Virus record (IMG/VR): IMGVR_UViG_3300043570_002336
Location: 1 to 64,000 of that record
Direction: 5' to 3' (one strand)
Length of the DNA stretch: 64,000 nucleotides
Source: a virus
Shown here: in pieces, positions 63,630-64,000 of the stretch
Position numbering within the stretch: the stretch's first letter is position 1
Layout of the letters: each line of letters opens with the position of its first letter
Program-made: the position numbers and the translations under genes
The notes under the pieces: model-generated
The model's database searches: none
What the model was told of the DNA's origin: nothing
What the model saw: the letters and a program-made list of their open reading frames with translations, nothing else

Positions 63630-64000
63630 TTAGAATTTAATTAATTTGTAAACTTTATCTCTGTCGTTCATAACCAGTCTTACGAAGTAAGTACCTTTTG
63701 GTAAATCACCCAGGTAGATTCCTTTGTATTGGAAGCCTAGATCTGTTTGATTAATTTTTTCAGCCTTTAGGATTTGACCTTGCATGTTTGCAATCACCAT
63801 AGTTAGAGGCTGCTTATCTTCTGTGTAGAATTCTGCTATAGCCCATCCACCGGTCATATCCGATACTGGGTTAGGGTATACGTGGAAGCCGTAGATCTTC
63901 TCCGTTGTAATAGGATCTAGAGTAGCTCTTCCGTTGATGATCGAACCATCGTTAAGAGAAGGCTTAACTGATAGGTCATCTGCTTTTTCGTTACCAGCTG
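63630..64000 (-). CDS. C-terminal part of a type IX secretion cargo (partial, runs off right edge)
   Basis: The open frame reaches the right edge in phase (residues include KADDLSVKPSLNDGS). Then comes FHVYPNPVSD and 75 residues ending LPKGTYFVRLVMNDRDKVYK and LIKF, the type A C-terminal sorting signal of the Bacteroidota type IX system. The cargo domain lies outside the window. It implies secretion by host machinery to the cell surface, and that the host carries T9SS. Confidence 0.85.
   Translation of the reverse strand, partial: AGNEKADDLSVKPSLNDGSIINGRATLDPITTEKIYGFHVYPNPVSDMTGGWAIAEFYTEDKQPLTMVIANMQGQILKAEKINQTDLGFQYKGIYLGDLPKGTYFVRLVMNDRDKVYKLIKF

Overview
This window looks like part of the genome of a large, T4-like tailed phage (myovirus) that infects a Bacteroidota host. 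The phage signs are a run of baseplate and tail genes (gp25-like, gp6-like and gp5-like proteins and giant tail proteins), a gp55-like late sigma factor, a gp61-like primase, a holin and a GH19 endolysin. The host signs are promoters of the Bacteroidota type (TTG, 20 bases, TAnnTTTG/A), almost no Shine-Dalgarno sites, and a C-terminal type IX secretion sorting domain on the last gene. Nearly every gene is on the minus strand, packed with 1-20 base overlaps. The one confident plus-strand gene is at 28544-28822. No tRNA, integrase, insertion sequence or CRISPR array was seen.

Layout. 1-9.4 kb: small proteins and enzymes (HAD phosphatase, two Pol-beta-type nucleotidyltransferases, an NMNAT-like nucleotidyltransferase, two HExxH metallopeptidase-like domains, a cupin), then a RecB/Cas4-like nuclease and a primase. 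9.4-10.4 kb: a small kinase-like protein and a GIY-YIG-like nuclease. 10.4-24.6 kb: tail and baseplate. 24.6-28.4 kb: late sigma factor, membrane protein, HD hydrolase, nuclease and small genes. 28.5-40.1 kb: about 30 small accessory genes, most with their own host-type promoter, plus a repeat-rich stretch at 33.8-34.6 kb. 40.1-55.8 kb: a gapless cluster of glycosyltransferases and nucleotide-sugar enzymes. 55.8-58.7 kb: a ribbon-helix-helix protein, a second nuclease, a DUF1599 protein, holin and endolysin. 58.7-64 kb: exported and outer-membrane proteins, including a C-type lectin, two barrel-like proteins, a CsgG-like lipoprotein and a type IX secretion cargo.

Three themes stand out. First, about ten proteins carry short N-terminal leaders ending in LxE (for example LLTE-S, LLSE-S, VLTE-G), and the same LxE-G signature separates the enzyme domains of the 951-residue protein at 3892-6747. 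In T4, such sites mark proteins that are targeted to the prohead and cut by the gp21 protease, so I infer a set of head-packaged, injected enzymes, one of them a self-contained polyprotein. The protease is not in this window. Second, early and accessory genes are separated by compact cassettes in which a hairpin terminator of the upstream gene lies inside the promoter of the next gene, followed by a conserved leader ending GGTTATG. Third, the right end codes for an outer-membrane/secreted module that appears to rely on host Sec, lipoprotein and type IX export.

A second regulatory element, CTATTTATAA on the coding strand, lies just upstream of structural and packaged-protein genes and is a candidate late promoter for the gp55-like factor. 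Domain calls come from motifs read by eye. No database search was run.
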